A stretch of 20,805 nucleotides of DNA from Victivallaceae bacterium (GCA_028698975.1 JAQVVK010000012.1:1-20805); one strand, 5' to 3'; numbered from the stretch's first letter, positions 1-8,361 are shown. Notes: a model not told the origin generated them from the sequence alone. Numbers and translations are program-made.

Positions 1-1
1 C

Positions 2-718
2 ACCGTGATCAAGGACGGTGGTACTGCTTATGTCACCAACTATGCGGGATATTACGACACCATCGTCGAAGCGGGCGGCAATTTTAATGTCCGCTGGCTC
101 TCCGCCGCCGCCAGAAATACTCAGGTTTCCGGTACGATGACACTCAACAATGGCGGGACCGGTAACGCCTACGCTTACGACACCACCGTTTTTGACGGCG
201 GTCTGCTCAACGCCGTTTCGGGCGGCATCGCCTCCGGTGTGGTGGTGAATGACGGTGGTACCGTTAACCTTGCAACCGGTTGTACCGCTTCCACATTGAA
301 TGCGGCGGAGGGGGCGGCGGTCAACATCGCCGGAACACTCACCAACAGCGACGCAAGTGTCGACACCACGGTTTACGGCATGACCGTCCAAAACGGCGGT
401 GTGGTCTATTTGGAACGCACCAACGCCAAAGCCTACGATACCGTGATCATGGACGGCGGCACGGCTTACGCCACTACCGGCGCGGTGTATTACAACACCA
501 CCGTTGAAGCGGGCGGCAATTTTAATGTCCGCTGGTATGCCGCGACAGTCATAGAGACCAACCTTTCCGGTACGATGACACTCAACGCCGCCGGAAACGG
601 CAATGCCTACGCCTACGACACAACCGTTTTTGACGGCGGTCTGCTCGTCGCCTCCACCGGCGGCTATGCCTCCGGTACGGTGGTTAATGACGGCGGTACA
701 TTGAACATTATCGCGGGC
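2..718 (+). repeat. Tandem 438-bp repeat units inside adhesin 1
   Basis: Bases 2-280 and 440-718 align at a constant offset of 438 bp (146 codons). Both contain the stretch coding EAGGNFNVRW and later YDTTVFDGGLL. Two more diverged units follow near 930-1300 and 1540-1830. The upstream copy is cut by the window edge. Confidence 0.75.
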
Positions 719-3700
719 GGCAGCGCCAATTACACTACTTTGAATGCCGGAGCGACGCTCAATCTTACCGCCGGCGGTACTATGGGCAAGATCATCACCA
801 TCAACGACGGCGCGGCTTTCAACGTCGGCGCCGATGCCACTTATTACAGTGATACCGCCAGTCAAAACTATTACGGCGTCACCGTGTACGGTACGTTTCA
901 ATTTGAGGGTTCGGGGGCGAATGCCTACAATCTCGTGGTAAAAGACGGCGGCACCGGCACTGTCTCCACCAATGGCAAACTTAACGGCGGCACCGTCGAA
1001 GCGGGCGGTACGTTACGGATATCTTACGGAAACGCGCTTGCCACCGACGTGGATGTTTACGGCACGATTTCCGTCACCAATACAGCTTGGGGATATTCGG
1101 CCACCAGAGACGTCACCGTATTCGCGGGCGGCACATTCCAGGTAAGTAAAGCAGGTGTTGCTTCCGGTACGGTGATTTCCGGCGGTTCGTTCAACGCGGC
1201 TTCCGGCGGTATCGCCAGAGGCACGGTGGTGAATGACGGCGGTATCGCAAGCATCGTCTCCGGCGGTATCGCCTCCGGTACGGTGGTTAATGACGGCGGT
1301 GTCCTCGACATCGTATCCGGCGGTGTCATCAGCGGAGTTACCCTTAAATCCGGCGCGGCTCTCAACATCAAAGAAAGCGGAGCCCAGATCGACGGCACAA
1401 TCGCCACTGAAGCCGGTGCCGCCATCAATCTGTCATCCGGCGTGACTTTTGCCGCAACAGGCAACAACACCCTTGTTGACGGCAATGTTTACGGTGTCAA
1501 TGTTCTGTCCGGCGCCAGTGCCAAAATCAGCGACTACGCCAAGAGTTATGACATGGTTGTCGAAGACGGCGGTATTGTCAGTGCATGGTCTTTCACCGCG
1601 TTCAGAAACACCACCATCAATCAGGGCGGCTTGTTGTCCATCATTGGCGGCAACACCACCGCCAGCGGCACTCAACTTTACGGCGAACTTGCTCTCATCA
1701 ACGCCACTTGGGGCGCGGCCTCCGCGTTTGAGACCACCGTTTTTGATGGCGGACTGCTCAATGTCAAAAGCGGCGGCATTGCCACCAGTGCAATCGTGAA
1801 TGACGGCGGTACGCTTGATGTCAAGCAAAACGGAGTGGCGAGGAACGTCTCGCTTGCCGCGGGCGGTTCGGCTGTGATCAATGGCGTTGCCATGGATATG
1901 CTTGTTGCTGGCGGAACGTTTGATTCGACGACCAAGACCCAAACCAACGGCATGTACGCATCGGGAGCGACGCTGACCGATACCGTTGTGGCTTCCAATG
2001 GCGTAGTAGTGGCTTCAGATACGCAGGTTTCGGGCGGCGTCATCTACGGCGACGGCACCAACAATAACTATGGCTCAATGTTCCTGTATGGCACTACGGT
2101 GGCGAGCGGAACGGAGATTTTTGGCGGCAAGCTCTGCGTCTTCGACGGCGCGACAGCTGACGATGTAGTGCAAAACGGCCAGTATTTCACAATACAGAAT
2201 GCGACGGCCAACCGTGCCATCGTAAATTCCGGAGAGTTGAAAGTCAAGGCGGAGGGATTTGCTTCCGACACCACGGTCAACGCGGGCGGGCAAATCAACT
2301 TTGCGGGCGGTACGCTCACCGGTCTTACCACACTCAACGCGGGCGGCAGTTTCAACACCACCAGTGCGGCTGGCGTGGCGGACGCGGTCGATCTCGTCAC
2401 CAGCGGTAACGCGACGTTCCTTACCGGAGCCAACTCCATGACGACGGGAAGCGTCACCATCAACGGCAATGCCTTGCTTGACAACAAGTATTTCCACGGC
2501 GACACCGCCTATGTGCTTGATGCGGCTAATCTGGCGGTAACGGTGGGTGCGGCTGTCGACAATTACAGTAAGTTGACCGGCAAAGACGCCGAACTTACCG
2601 CCATTGCCACCGACGACGGGAAGACCACTTACGCCGGTACACTTGATGCCACCTATACCGATACCGAGGCCGCGTTCCTCGCGGCCAAAGGCAATGCGGC
2701 GAACGCGCAAAAGGTCGTCCTTGACTTCAATGGCGCGACCGCTAACAAGGCGGTCTGCGGCGGCGGAGCGGCCGGAGCGACGGTTGCGGCGGAGCTGGAG
2801 GTCAATGTGGTTGGCGGCAGTGCGAACTATGTTTACGGCGGCGGCCAGAGCTTCAATACCGGAGCTGCCACGGTCAACGTCAACGCGGGCGGCACGGTTG
2901 GCACCGTTTACGGCGGAGCCAACCTCACCAATGGAGCCAATGGCCTGGGCGCGACCACGCTCAATATCGCGGGTAAGCTCACCGGTTCGGCCTTTGGCGG
3001 CAACCGGGTCAATACCACCGGCACCGTCAATGCCGGTAACGTAACGGTCAACGTGGCCGATGGCGCGGCAATCGGCGGCGGCAGTTTCGTCGCCGGTGCC
3101 GGGTTTGTCATCAATGGCGGTACGCTCAATGTGACCGATGTCACGGTGAACTGGGATGGCGGCACTCAGACCGGCTCAATGGCCAATGGCCGCGGTTTGG
3201 TGGCAGGCGGTATCGCCGGCACCAATGCCACGCTCAATGTGACCACCACGACCACCGATATAACCGACGGAACGGTCTTTTATATCTATGGCGGCGTTTG
3301 GGCGCAGAATCAGGCGACCGGCAATGTCGGCACGGCCAATATCACGATCACGGGAGGCGACCACGGCGTGGTTTACGGCGGCGGTATCGCGCTTGGCAAC
3401 AACACCAGCTCCACGGTTGGCGATGTCAACATCACGATCTCGGGCGTGACCCAGCTTTCGAGCGTCTTCGCGGGTGGATTGCAGTCAAGTCAGGCCGCGA
3501 CCATCACCGGGGCGGCGCAAGTGACCATCAGCAACACCGTGAGCGTAAAGAAGTTCATCACGGGCGAAGGTGCCAACTGCACCATCACTCTGGATGGCTT
3601 CACCGGTTCGATGGGCGGCCTCGCCGGTTTCGGCAAGGTGGAAGTCAAGGGCGCGACTGCGGTGGCGCAGGAGTTCCAGATGGTCGGAGCAGCCACCTCG

Positions 3701-3979
3701 ACGTGGAACTTCGATCTTGGCAACAACAGCGGCGCGTTGATGACGTGGAAAGGCAATTCGACCAACAGTTTTGCCGGCGACACCATTGCGCTCACGTTTG
3801 ATGAGACCGACACCGCCAAGAGCTGGACGCTCGTTTCGGTCAACGGCAGCCGCGGCGAAGACATCCTTGACCTCACCAACGCAAACATCACCTACAACGG
3901 CAGTGCCACCAGTGATTGGACGCTCACGCGTCAGGGCGAAGGCGAGAGCTGGTCGCTCGTGTTGGCGCACCAAGCATAA
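2..3979 (+). CDS. Giant AIDA-like repeat adhesin, 5' end outside window
   Basis: The frame is open from the first base, so the gene starts upstream; 1325 codons are visible before the TAA. The protein is almost entirely short beta-strand repeats of the AIDA type (for example ASGTVVNDGGTLNI and DTTVFDGGLL), expected to fold as a beta-solenoid on the cell surface. At a larger scale about four units of roughly 146 residues can be seen in the first 650 residues, each built on DGG...TVEAGG...GTMTL...TVFDGG. From nt 2452 onward the repeats change to a glycine/asparagine-rich domain of about 509 residues ending in WSLVLAHQA, nearly identical to the end of the adhesin at 13325-17236. No autotransporter beta-barrel, LPXTG or PEP-CTERM anchor is seen. 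An adhesin or surface-layer role is inferred from the repeat class; the ligand is unknown. Confidence 0.8.
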   Translation, partial: TVIKDGGTAYVTNYAGYYDTIVEAGGNFNVRWLSAAARNTQVSGTMTLNNGGTGNAYAYDTTVFDGGLLNAVSGGIASGVVVNDGGTVNLATGCTASTLNAAEGAAVNIAGTLTNSDASVDTTVYGMTVQNGGVVYLERTNAKAYDTVIMDGGTAYATTGAVYYNTTVEAGGNFNVRWYAATVIETNLSGTMTLNAAGNGNAYAYDTTVFDGGLLVASTGGYASGTVVNDGGTLNIIAGGSANYTTLNAGATLNLTAGGTMGKIITINDGAAFNVGADATYYSDTASQNYYGVTVYGTFQFEGSGANAYNLVVKDGGTGTVSTNGKLNGGTVEAGGTLRISYGNALATDVDVYGTISVTNTAWGYSATRDVTVFAGGTFQVSKAGVASGTVISGGSFNAASGGIARGTVVNDGGIASIVSGGIASGTVVNDGGVLDIVSGGVISGVTLKSGAALNIKESGAQIDGTIATEAGAAINLSSGVTFAATGNNTLVDGNVYGVNVLSGASAKISDYAKSYDMVVEDGGIVSAWSFTAFRNTTINQGGLLSIIGGNTTASGTQLYGELALINATWGAASAFETTVFDGGLLNVKSGGIATSAIVNDGGTLDVKQNGVARNVSLAAGGSAVINGVAMDMLVAGGTFDSTTKTQTNGMYASGATLTDTVVASNGVVVASDTQVSGGVIYGDGTNNNYGSMFLYGTTVASGTEIFGGKLCVFDGATADDVVQNGQYFTIQNATANRAIVNSGELKVKAEGFASDTTVNAGGQINFAGGTLTGLTTLNAGGSFNTTSAAGVADAVDLVTSGNATFLTGANSMTTGSVTINGNALLDNKYFHGDTAYVLDAANLAVTVGAAVDNYSKLTGKDAELTAIATDDGKTTYAGTLDATYTDTEAAFLAAKGNAANAQKVVLDFNGATANKAVCGGGAAGATVAAELEVNVVGGSANYVYGGGQSFNTGAATVNVNAGGTVGTVYGGANLTNGANGLGATTLNIAGKLTGSAFGGNRVNTTGTVNAGNVTVNVADGAAIGGGSFVAGAGFVINGGTLNVTDVTVNWDGGTQTGSMANGRGLVAGGIAGTNATLNVTTTTTDITDGTVFYIYGGVWAQNQATGNVGTANITITGGDHGVVYGGGIALGNNTSSTVGDVNITISGVTQLSSVFAGGLQSSQAATITGAAQVTISNTVSVKKFITGEGANCTITLDGFTGSMGGLAGFGKVEVKGATAVAQEFQMVGAATSTWNFDLGNNSGALMTWKGNSTNSFAGDTIALTFDETDTAKSWTLVSVNGSRGEDILDLTNANITYNGSATSDWTLTRQGEGESWSLVLAHQA

Positions 3980-4035
3980 TCAAGCCCCCTCAGCCAACGG
4001 GGTGCGGTCGATTGCTCGACCGCACCCCGTTTTTT
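2452..4035 (+). repeat. 1.5-kb direct repeat, copy 1 (adhesin C-terminal domain plus terminator)
   Basis: This aligns with 15712-17292 at a constant offset of 13260 bp, with no gap until the last few codons, where one codon is lost. Identity is high by eye, lowest in the first 150 bases. Similarity continues past the stop codon through CAAGCCCCCTCA into the terminator stem, so the duplication covers domain and terminator together. Confidence 0.85.
3997..4035 (+). terminator. Intrinsic terminator of adhesin 1
   Basis: A perfect 15-bp stem (3997-4011 with 4016-4030, beginning ACGGGGTGCGG) closes a TTGC loop and runs straight into six T residues at 4030-4035. It lies 18 bases after the adhesin stop codon. 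Confidence 0.93.
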
Positions 4036-4240
4036 ATTTCGTTTGAGTAGAAATATCCGCCAGCAATTCTATCAACTGATCGGCATTGGGAATTGCTGCC
4101 GTCCTCATAAGTAGTCGACTATGCACCCCGCTTTAGGGCGTCTTTGGCACCAACTTCAAACTCGTGCCCCCAAGTACACGTCGCTCTTGTTTCCAAAAAG
4201 CCGTTTCCCAATGGGGCTATAATCGACAGAATAACCGGAA
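4036..4240. other. Decayed intergenic stretch after adhesin 1
   Basis: No convincing gene is seen. On the minus strand the frame shifted by one from the transposase fragment continues for about 40 codons to a stop near 4119 without recognisable similarity. A 24-codon minus-strand frame beginning MRTAAIPNADQL lies at about 4036-4110. Either may be relic sequence of the same insertion element. Confidence 0.35.
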
Positions 4241-4483
4241 TCAACGTTTCCGCAGTTTGTTCTTGAGCCATCTTGGGCAGGACAGCCCGGTGAACGCATC
4301 CACTCCGGAGTCCTTGTACTGGCTCACCCATTTTAGCAGAGAACTTTTGCCAATGTGGAACTGTTGGGCGATATCTTTGGACCGATAACCCTCTTCGAGA
4401 TATAGCTTGACCACCCTGAGTTTGTCGGACGCAGAATAGCGCACATTGCTTCTGCCGGGACTCTCTTGCTGTGAATTTTTCAT
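4241..4483 (-). pseudogene. Truncated IS3/IS150-type transposase (helix-turn-helix part)
   Basis: This encodes 80 residues from an ATG preceded by AAAGGTG at a normal Shine-Dalgarno distance. Residues about 15-60 (YSASDKLRVVKLYLEEGYRS, then a turn and GKSSLLKWVSQYKDSG) match the winged/helix-turn-helix N-terminus of IS150-like OrfA proteins: a first helix, DIAQQF recognition region, and the LLKWV...Y...G ending. The frame stops at KLRKR, and no DDE catalytic part is found downstream. The start looks intact and the rest is lost, so this is probably a dead insertion-sequence relic. A stand-alone DNA-binding protein is less likely. Confidence 0.65.
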
Positions 4484-4527
4484 TTCACACCTTTCTCTTC
4501 CGAGAAAAGTGTTACCGATTTTTCTAA

Positions 4528-4770
4528 AAATTCAGCCCAGTTTCTCGCCGCTTAGCACAGAATGCGGAATTGAAGACGGCGACCGATGCGCGTGTTGCAG
4601 CAGAAAAACGCCGCGCCAATGTAAATGTTGAGATTCCGAAGTTGCCTGACGGCTTTTTTGAAGAGTTTGAACAGAAGATGACCGCATGGGCGTTGTAGCT
4701 CGACCAATCCGGCGATGATTACGCTTTGAAGCATACGCTGGTTAACATGCTGATTCAAGACGTGGTCTGT
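4528..4770 (+). pseudogene. Unrecognised degenerate reading frame with internal stop
   Basis: From 4528 the frame reads as plausible protein, including QNAELKTATDARVAAEKRR, then IPKLPDGFFEEFEQKMTAWA, a TAG at 4696-4698, and on with DDYALKHTLVNMLIQDVV in the same frame. The composition (charged helix, then an amphipathic segment) is protein-like on both sides of the stop. The stretch just upstream, NSAQFLAA, lies in a neighbouring frame, suggesting a further frameshift. I do not recognise the family. No start codon or ribosome site is evident. Confidence 0.4.
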
Positions 4771-4776
4771 ACACAG

Positions 4777-4803
4777 AAAAACCAGTTCCGCTTGAAACTG
4801 GTT
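4777..4803 (-). terminator. Intrinsic terminator of the minus-strand tRNA operon
   Basis: Read on the minus strand, AACCAGTT and AACTGGTT form an 8-bp stem around an 8-base loop, followed by a run of T (A at 4777-4781 on the plus strand). It sits 19 bases beyond the tRNA-Val 3' end, where the Gly-Gly-Val transcript should stop. Confidence 0.75.
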
Positions 4804-4821
4804 CTGTCTAAGTGTATTAAA

Positions 4822-4898
<77 letters not shown>

Positions 4899-4929
4899 CA
4901 CAGAAAATCTTTTCCCATTTAAAACAAAA

Positions 4930-5005
4930 TGGAGCGAGTGACCGGAATCGAACCGGCGACAATCACGTTGGCAACGTGATGCTCTACCATCTGAGCTACA
5001 CTCGC
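4930..5005 (-). tRNA. tRNA-Gly (anticodon GCC), copy 1
   Basis: The acceptor stem GCGAGTG pairs with CACTCGC. The anticodon stem CACG/CGTG flanks loop TTGCCAA, giving GCC for glycine. The T loop GGTTCGATTCC is present and CCA is encoded. It is identical to the neighbouring copy at 5019-5094. Confidence 0.96.
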
Positions 5006-5018
5006 ATCAAATACTTAA

Positions 5019-5094
5019 TGGAGCGAGTGACCGGAATCGAACCGGCGACAATCACGTTGGCAACGTGATGCTCTACCATCTGAGCTACACTCGC
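5019..5094 (-). tRNA. tRNA-Gly (anticodon GCC), copy 2
   Basis: This is an exact 76-base duplicate of the tRNA at 4930-5005, separated from it by 13 bases. It is the first gene of the minus-strand Gly-Gly-Val transcript. The 5' acceptor base lies at 5094 and CCA is encoded at 5019-5021. Confidence 0.96.
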
Positions 5095-5114
5095 ACTCTG
5101 CGGTACGAGGTCAT

Positions 5115-5142
5115 AATTTAATCCATTTTTTTATAAATGCAA
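5115..5142 (-). promoter_or_regulatory. Candidate promoter of the Gly-Gly-Val tRNA operon
   Basis: On the minus strand, TTGCAT (5137-5142) and TAAATT (5115-5120) are separated by 16 bases. They lie about 20 bases before the first tRNA-Gly, in a strongly AT-rich stretch. Confidence 0.45.
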
Positions 5143-5212
5143 GCAAATATCAGCTTTTTTTGCCGGTTTTTGACAACTCGCTATTTTTTGCGTTTTTTTA
5201 TGTCATTCTCAC

Positions 5213-5240
5213 TTGCCTTTTTCTAAATAGAGGCTATTTT
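5213..5240 (+). promoter_or_regulatory. Candidate promoter of tRNA-Asn
   Basis: TTGCCT (5213-5218) and TATTTT (5235-5240) are 16 bases apart and 18 bases before the tRNA. Both are imperfect matches; a TTGACA at 5170-5175 is an alternative -35 without a clear partner. Confidence 0.35.
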
Positions 5241-5258
5241 ATAACTCGTAGTGTGAGT

Positions 5259-5334
5259 TCCGGCATAGCTCAGTCGGTAGAGTAGGTGGCTGTTAACCAC
5301 CCTGTCGCTGGTTCGAGTCCAGCTGCCGGAGCCA
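5259..5334 (+). tRNA. tRNA-Asn (anticodon GTT)
   Basis: The acceptor stem TCCGGCA pairs with TGCCGGA. The anticodon stem GGTGG/CCACC flanks CTGTTAA, giving GTT for asparagine. The T loop is GGTTCGAGTCC and the discriminator base is G. CCA is encoded at 5332-5334, followed at once by a T-run that may help termination. Positions 5335-5507 hold no gene. Confidence 0.96.
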
Positions 5335-5507
5335 TTTTTTTGTCTTCTTCCCAAGTACATCCCTTTTTATCGCGGCTATCCTTGCATTGTATCCGGAATC
5401 TCTGCCGTCTTTTTTCCCAAAGCTTCACCACCGGCACAAAAATGCCGCCAAAACGTCAACGCGACGCTTTTGCGTCCATAAAATTAAGTAACGTATTTTC
5501 GGTTTGT

Positions 5508-6512
5508 TCAGGAGTTCTTGCGGCGATGCACCGTTATAACCCGGATAAGACGCCGGAAAGGTGCGCCAAGCAACTCAAAAAACCTCACATACCATCGTCC
5601 GTGCAACTCGGCAAGCTGTTCTCGCAGACAATACAAAGTACACTCGTCATAACTCATCGGCTTGCCGTCAAGTGCCAATGACAACACCCCGGCCACCGTT
5701 TTATACGGCATTCGATCCGGGTATTCCCCGTAAAAACGCACCAGATCGCAACCGTGACCCGCCGGAGAAAAGCCTCCGGTATATAAGTTATACTCAGGAA
5801 AGCTTCGCAAACAACCGGTAATTATCACCCCGAACACCCCCAGCGCATTGGCCATATGACCGAAACCGCTCTCAATCCCGACAAAAAGACGCGCTCCACG
5901 CATGATTTTTGCAGCGGTGTGCAGATTCAATTCCCCGTTACAATGAATCACGCGGGTATCATTAAGCGTCAACACCGAGTGGATGCCTATTTCCACCACC
6001 GAAAAGCCGCCGTCAAAGCAAAGCCGCGCAAGCTGGTTCCACGACGACAGCGGCCACTGGCGGCTGCGTCCGTTGGAAGAACAGTGGAAAACAACGTATT
6101 TATCGGGAAGTTCCGGGCATGCCGCCGCTTCATCAAGATAAAAACGCGGCCCCTCGGCGTCGGAAACCTCAATATCCGTGCCGCCGGTGAATTGCCGAAG
6201 CAGCGTCGGCGGCCGATCCGGTCGCGTCGGCTCCGGCGACTTTTTCTTATTGAAGTTGAACTCATAGACCAGCGTCGCCGGAGAAAATCCGGATTTTTTG
6301 GAGAGGTAATCTTCCTTGTCGGCTACCGTGACAATCCCGTCGAAAAAGGGTGCTTTTGCGTACAGCGCGGCAAATTGCGCCTTGGTGTACCAGACTATGC
6401 GGCGACCGGGATGAAGTTCGCGCAACCTCCGAAAGGCCGGCTCCATGGAAATCAAATCGCCAAGCCGCCCGAGCATGCAGACGACAACCGGGTCGAGCAC
6501 TGTTTCCGCCAT
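5508..6512 (-). CDS. Glycosyltransferase family 9 (heptosyltransferase-like)
   Basis: The protein has 334 residues, in the usual range for GT9 (about 330-380). Family features are visible in order: near the N-terminus GRLGDLISMEPAFRRL, the nucleotide-sugar family's first Rossmann segment; mid-protein YVVFHCSSNGRSRQWPLSSW, the start of the second domain; and FVGIESGFGHMANALG, the counterpart of the GT9 motif that binds the ADP-heptose donor. GT9 enzymes transfer heptose-like sugars to lipopolysaccharide core in the cytoplasm, so an envelope-glycan role is likely. The exact sugar and acceptor cannot be read. GGGGAT lies 6 bases before the ATG. The gene stands alone between the tRNAs and a long non-coding stretch. 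No signal peptide or membrane segment is seen. Confidence 0.82.
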   Translation of the reverse strand: MAETVLDPVVVCMLGRLGDLISMEPAFRRLRELHPGRRIVWYTKAQFAALYAKAPFFDGIVTVADKEDYLSKKSGFSPATLVYEFNFNKKKSPEPTRPDRPPTLLRQFTGGTDIEVSDAEGPRFYLDEAAACPELPDKYVVFHCSSNGRSRQWPLSSWNQLARLCFDGGFSVVEIGIHSVLTLNDTRVIHCNGELNLHTAAKIMRGARLFVGIESGFGHMANALGVFGVIITGCLRSFPEYNLYTGGFSPAGHGCDLVRFYGEYPDRMPYKTVAGVLSLALDGKPMSYDECTLYCLREQLAELHGRWYVRFFELLGAPFRRLIRVITVHRRKNS

Positions 6513-6589
6513 TTTTTATCCCCGTTTTGCAGTGGTTTTGCCGATCGATCGAAACGGCGCGGCTGATTTGGCACCATTTTTACCAAAAC

Positions 6590-6610
6590 AATGGTACCCG
6601 GGAGAGAAAT
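6590..6610 (-). repeat. Fragment of the tRNA-Arg 3' end, possible attachment site (left)
   Basis: Seventeen bases, AATGGTACCCGGGAGAG (6590-6606), are identical to 20529-20545, which covers the 3' end and CCA of tRNA-Arg(CCT). Allowing one mismatch the match runs to 6610 (20 of 21). The rest of the tRNA is absent. The copy has the same orientation as the intact tRNA, as in the distal att site of elements integrated at a tRNA 3' end. Confidence 0.6.
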
Positions 6611-6706
6611 TTTTGCCGTCCACTAAATAAGCTCAAAAAAGGTCTAATTCAACCATAACAAACTCATCTTTGGCATGTTATAGCATTCCTTCCGTAGAAA
6701 ACCAAC

Positions 6707-6763
6707 TTCCCGTTCACGGGGAAAATATGGGGATTTCCCGGCCTTCGCGGGGAAGAAATGGGG
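6707..6763. repeat. Two-unit imperfect repeat of GC-rich hairpins
   Basis: Two units each read TTCCCG, a short loop, CGGGGAA, then a purine-rich link ending ATGGGGA. Unit one starts at 6707 with loop TTCA, and unit two at 6735 with loop GCCTTCG. Each can form a small hairpin. Function is unknown. Confidence 0.5.
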
Positions 6764-6894
6764 AAGTTTTGGAGAACTTTTCCGAATGTCAATTGAGCCA
6801 TCAGACAGCGGAGATTTCATCGTGAATTCTCCTAAAACCGACTGATGCGATAATATACCTGCTATTATTCAGGATGCAAGCGCATTCAAGAAAA

Positions 6895-6932
6895 AAATCA
6901 TCTCAAGAGCTTTTTCCGCTCTGAGATGATTT
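6895..6932 (-). terminator. Hairpin terminator downstream of the AraC gene
   Basis: Inverted arms AAATCATCTC-A-AGAGC (6895-6910) and GCTCTGAGATGATTT (6918-6932) form a 15-bp stem with one bulged base and a 7-base loop. On the minus strand it is followed by further T residues. It lies about 430 bases past the AraC stop codon, so it would end a long 3' tail or an unseen small transcript. Confidence 0.65.
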
Positions 6933-7360
6933 CCCTTTATCCAGGATTCAACAGAAAAAAGATAAACCAATACAATACCACGAAGCATAGAAATGCAGGC
7001 CGAGAATTCTATAGCATCGTCACATATTCCGCCACAAAGCACAGCATGAAACGCGTAGGGTATCACATTTGTGAACATAAAAACACAACTCAAACTATAT
7101 TTCCCAAGTGGTTCACCTAATTGTTTTTGATATACTATGGTGTTTATTGCTTTACAAGCAGCAATTCGCTATTTCTTAAACTTTGTAAAAAACGTGTCAT
7201 GCCTGGCCATAAATGGCAGTGCAGCCATAAATGATACGGTTTCATTTAAAAAACACAGGTGGCTCTTCTCTGCTGAACAGGTGAATGATTTTTTCTTTCG
7301 GCACTCTTGCCGGAGATACTCTTTTCGGGATATTCAGTTGCTCAATCCCATTTGCGACAG

Positions 7361-8236
7361 TTAGTTTTCTCCCACCTTAACTACCGACGCACCCTTTTTC
7401 ATTTTTGCATTCTGCCACGGGTTTTTCGCCCGATACTGCAAAGGAGTAAGCCCGGTTTTTCGTTTGAAAAGCCGTGAGAAATAACCGGCGTCGCAGAATC
7501 CTGCCGAGAGAGAAATTTCTTTTACCGACATTTTGGTGTTGCGAAGCATCTGCATGGTGAGATTTATTTTTTTATTCAGAAAAAAGGCGTGCGGCGTCGC
7601 CCCCAGCTTCTTTTTGAAGTTGCGGATATTCTGATTTTGCGATAACAAAGTGGTTTTACTTATCTCGCTGAGTGTCGGGATCGGCTCCATTGCCCCTAAT
7701 GAATTGAAAGCATTTATCGAGGCGGAACCGCATTTCCCGAGGCGTTCTTTCATGATATTGCCGAGTTCGGCGATAATCCCCGAGATGATTTCGAGCGACA
7801 ACACCGAGTGGTTTTCGCCGCTGCCGCTGTCGCGGCTTTGGCGAAGTATTTGCAGCCCCTCCGAAAATCGGTTGTCGAGCCGCACATCCGGATAGAGTAC
7901 GGTTTCGGAAAGCCCATAGGACGACAGCAGCACTGGCAGCAGCGTACCGGAAATATTGAACCACAGTTTGACCCACGGATCAACCGGATCAGCTTTATAA
8001 TGGTGCGGGGCGTACTGCGGCACGATATACACGTCTCCGGCTTTCGGAAAAAAATTCTCTCCATTGACACAAAGCACTCCTTTGCCGCTCACGATGCACT
8101 CGAATATCGCCTCCGGATAAGTTTCCCGCTCGATAAAGTAATCGTTGCCGCAATACGAAATACCGGCATCCTCAATCTTGATTGGAGCTCCCGGCAGATG
8201 CGAAAAATTTATCTGGTCTTCACGGGTAGTAGCCAT
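7361..8236 (-). CDS. AraC-family transcription regulator with cupin sensor
   Basis: The protein has 291 residues from the chosen start. The N-terminal half is an AraC_binding-type cupin (IVSGKGVLCVNGENFFPKAG, then DVYIVPQYAPHHY), expected to bind a sugar. The C-terminal 100 residues hold the two helix-turn-helix units, the second reading VKEISLSAGFCDAGYFSRLF followed by KRKTGLTPLQYR, the classic AraC signature. An upstream in-frame ATG at 8299 would add 21 residues. I prefer 8236 because GGAAGG stands just before it and a good -10 box (8271-8276) falls inside the longer version. The gene is divergent from the GH2/GH5 operon and probably controls it. The ligand is unknown. Confidence 0.87.
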   Translation of the reverse strand: MATTREDQINFSHLPGAPIKIEDAGISYCGNDYFIERETYPEAIFECIVSGKGVLCVNGENFFPKAGDVYIVPQYAPHHYKADPVDPWVKLWFNISGTLLPVLLSSYGLSETVLYPDVRLDNRFSEGLQILRQSRDSGSGENHSVLSLEIISGIIAELGNIMKERLGKCGSASINAFNSLGAMEPIPTLSEISKTTLLSQNQNIRNFKKKLGATPHAFFLNKKINLTMQMLRNTKMSVKEISLSAGFCDAGYFSRLFKRKTGLTPLQYRAKNPWQNAKMKKGASVVKVGEN

Positions 8237-8270
8237 CGCACCTTCCTTGTCTGTAAATTTAGGATATGGT

Positions 8271-8299
8271 AAAATAGCATTTATATCACTTTTTTTCAA
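8271..8299 (-). promoter_or_regulatory. Promoter of the AraC-family gene
   Basis: On the minus strand TTGAAA (8294-8299) and TATTTT (8271-8276) are exactly 17 bases apart. The predicted transcript start falls before the ATG at 8236, supporting that start codon. The spacer contains AAAAGTGATAT, which recurs inverted in the GH2 promoter spacer (AAAAGTGATTT, 8360-8370). Confidence 0.55.
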
Positions 8300-8315
8300 A
8301 CGAAATCGGCGCTCT

Positions 8316-8361
8316 TGGTTATTTTATCCATCACAATGGTGATTTTGGTTATTGTAAATAA
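8316..8361 (+). promoter_or_regulatory. Putative AraC-type operator upstream of GH2
   Basis: This stretch contains GGTTATTTTA, then ATGGTGATTTTGGTTATTG, reaching the -35 box. It aligns without gaps to 12361-12406 in front of the prepilin gene, about 32 of 44 bases matching. Inside it, TTGGTTATT occurs twice 30 bp apart (8315-8323 and 8345-8353), and ATCAC/GTGAT (8330-8343) is a small palindrome. Direct half-sites next to -35 are typical of AraC activators. Confidence 0.55.

Larger units (their letters stand above)
6513..7360. other. 848-base stretch without a convincing gene
   Basis: Short open frames here lack ribosome sites and recognisable sequence. The stretch holds four separate things: the tRNA-Arg-like fragment at 6590-6610, a two-unit GC-rich hairpin repeat at 6707-6760, a terminator hairpin at 6895-6932, and an AT-rich tail (6933-7360) after the AraC gene in which I see nothing definite. 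A short RNA gene cannot be excluded. Confidence 0.6.

Noticed and set aside
5856..6566. 236-codon plus-strand frame opposite the glycosyltransferase
   Set aside because: It is a shadow of the GT9 gene: arginine-rich translation, no ribosome site, while the minus strand carries clear GT9 motifs.
6869..7093. Small minus-strand frame of 74 codons with hydrophobic segments
   Set aside because: It runs through the terminator hairpin at 6895-6932 and has no ribosome site.
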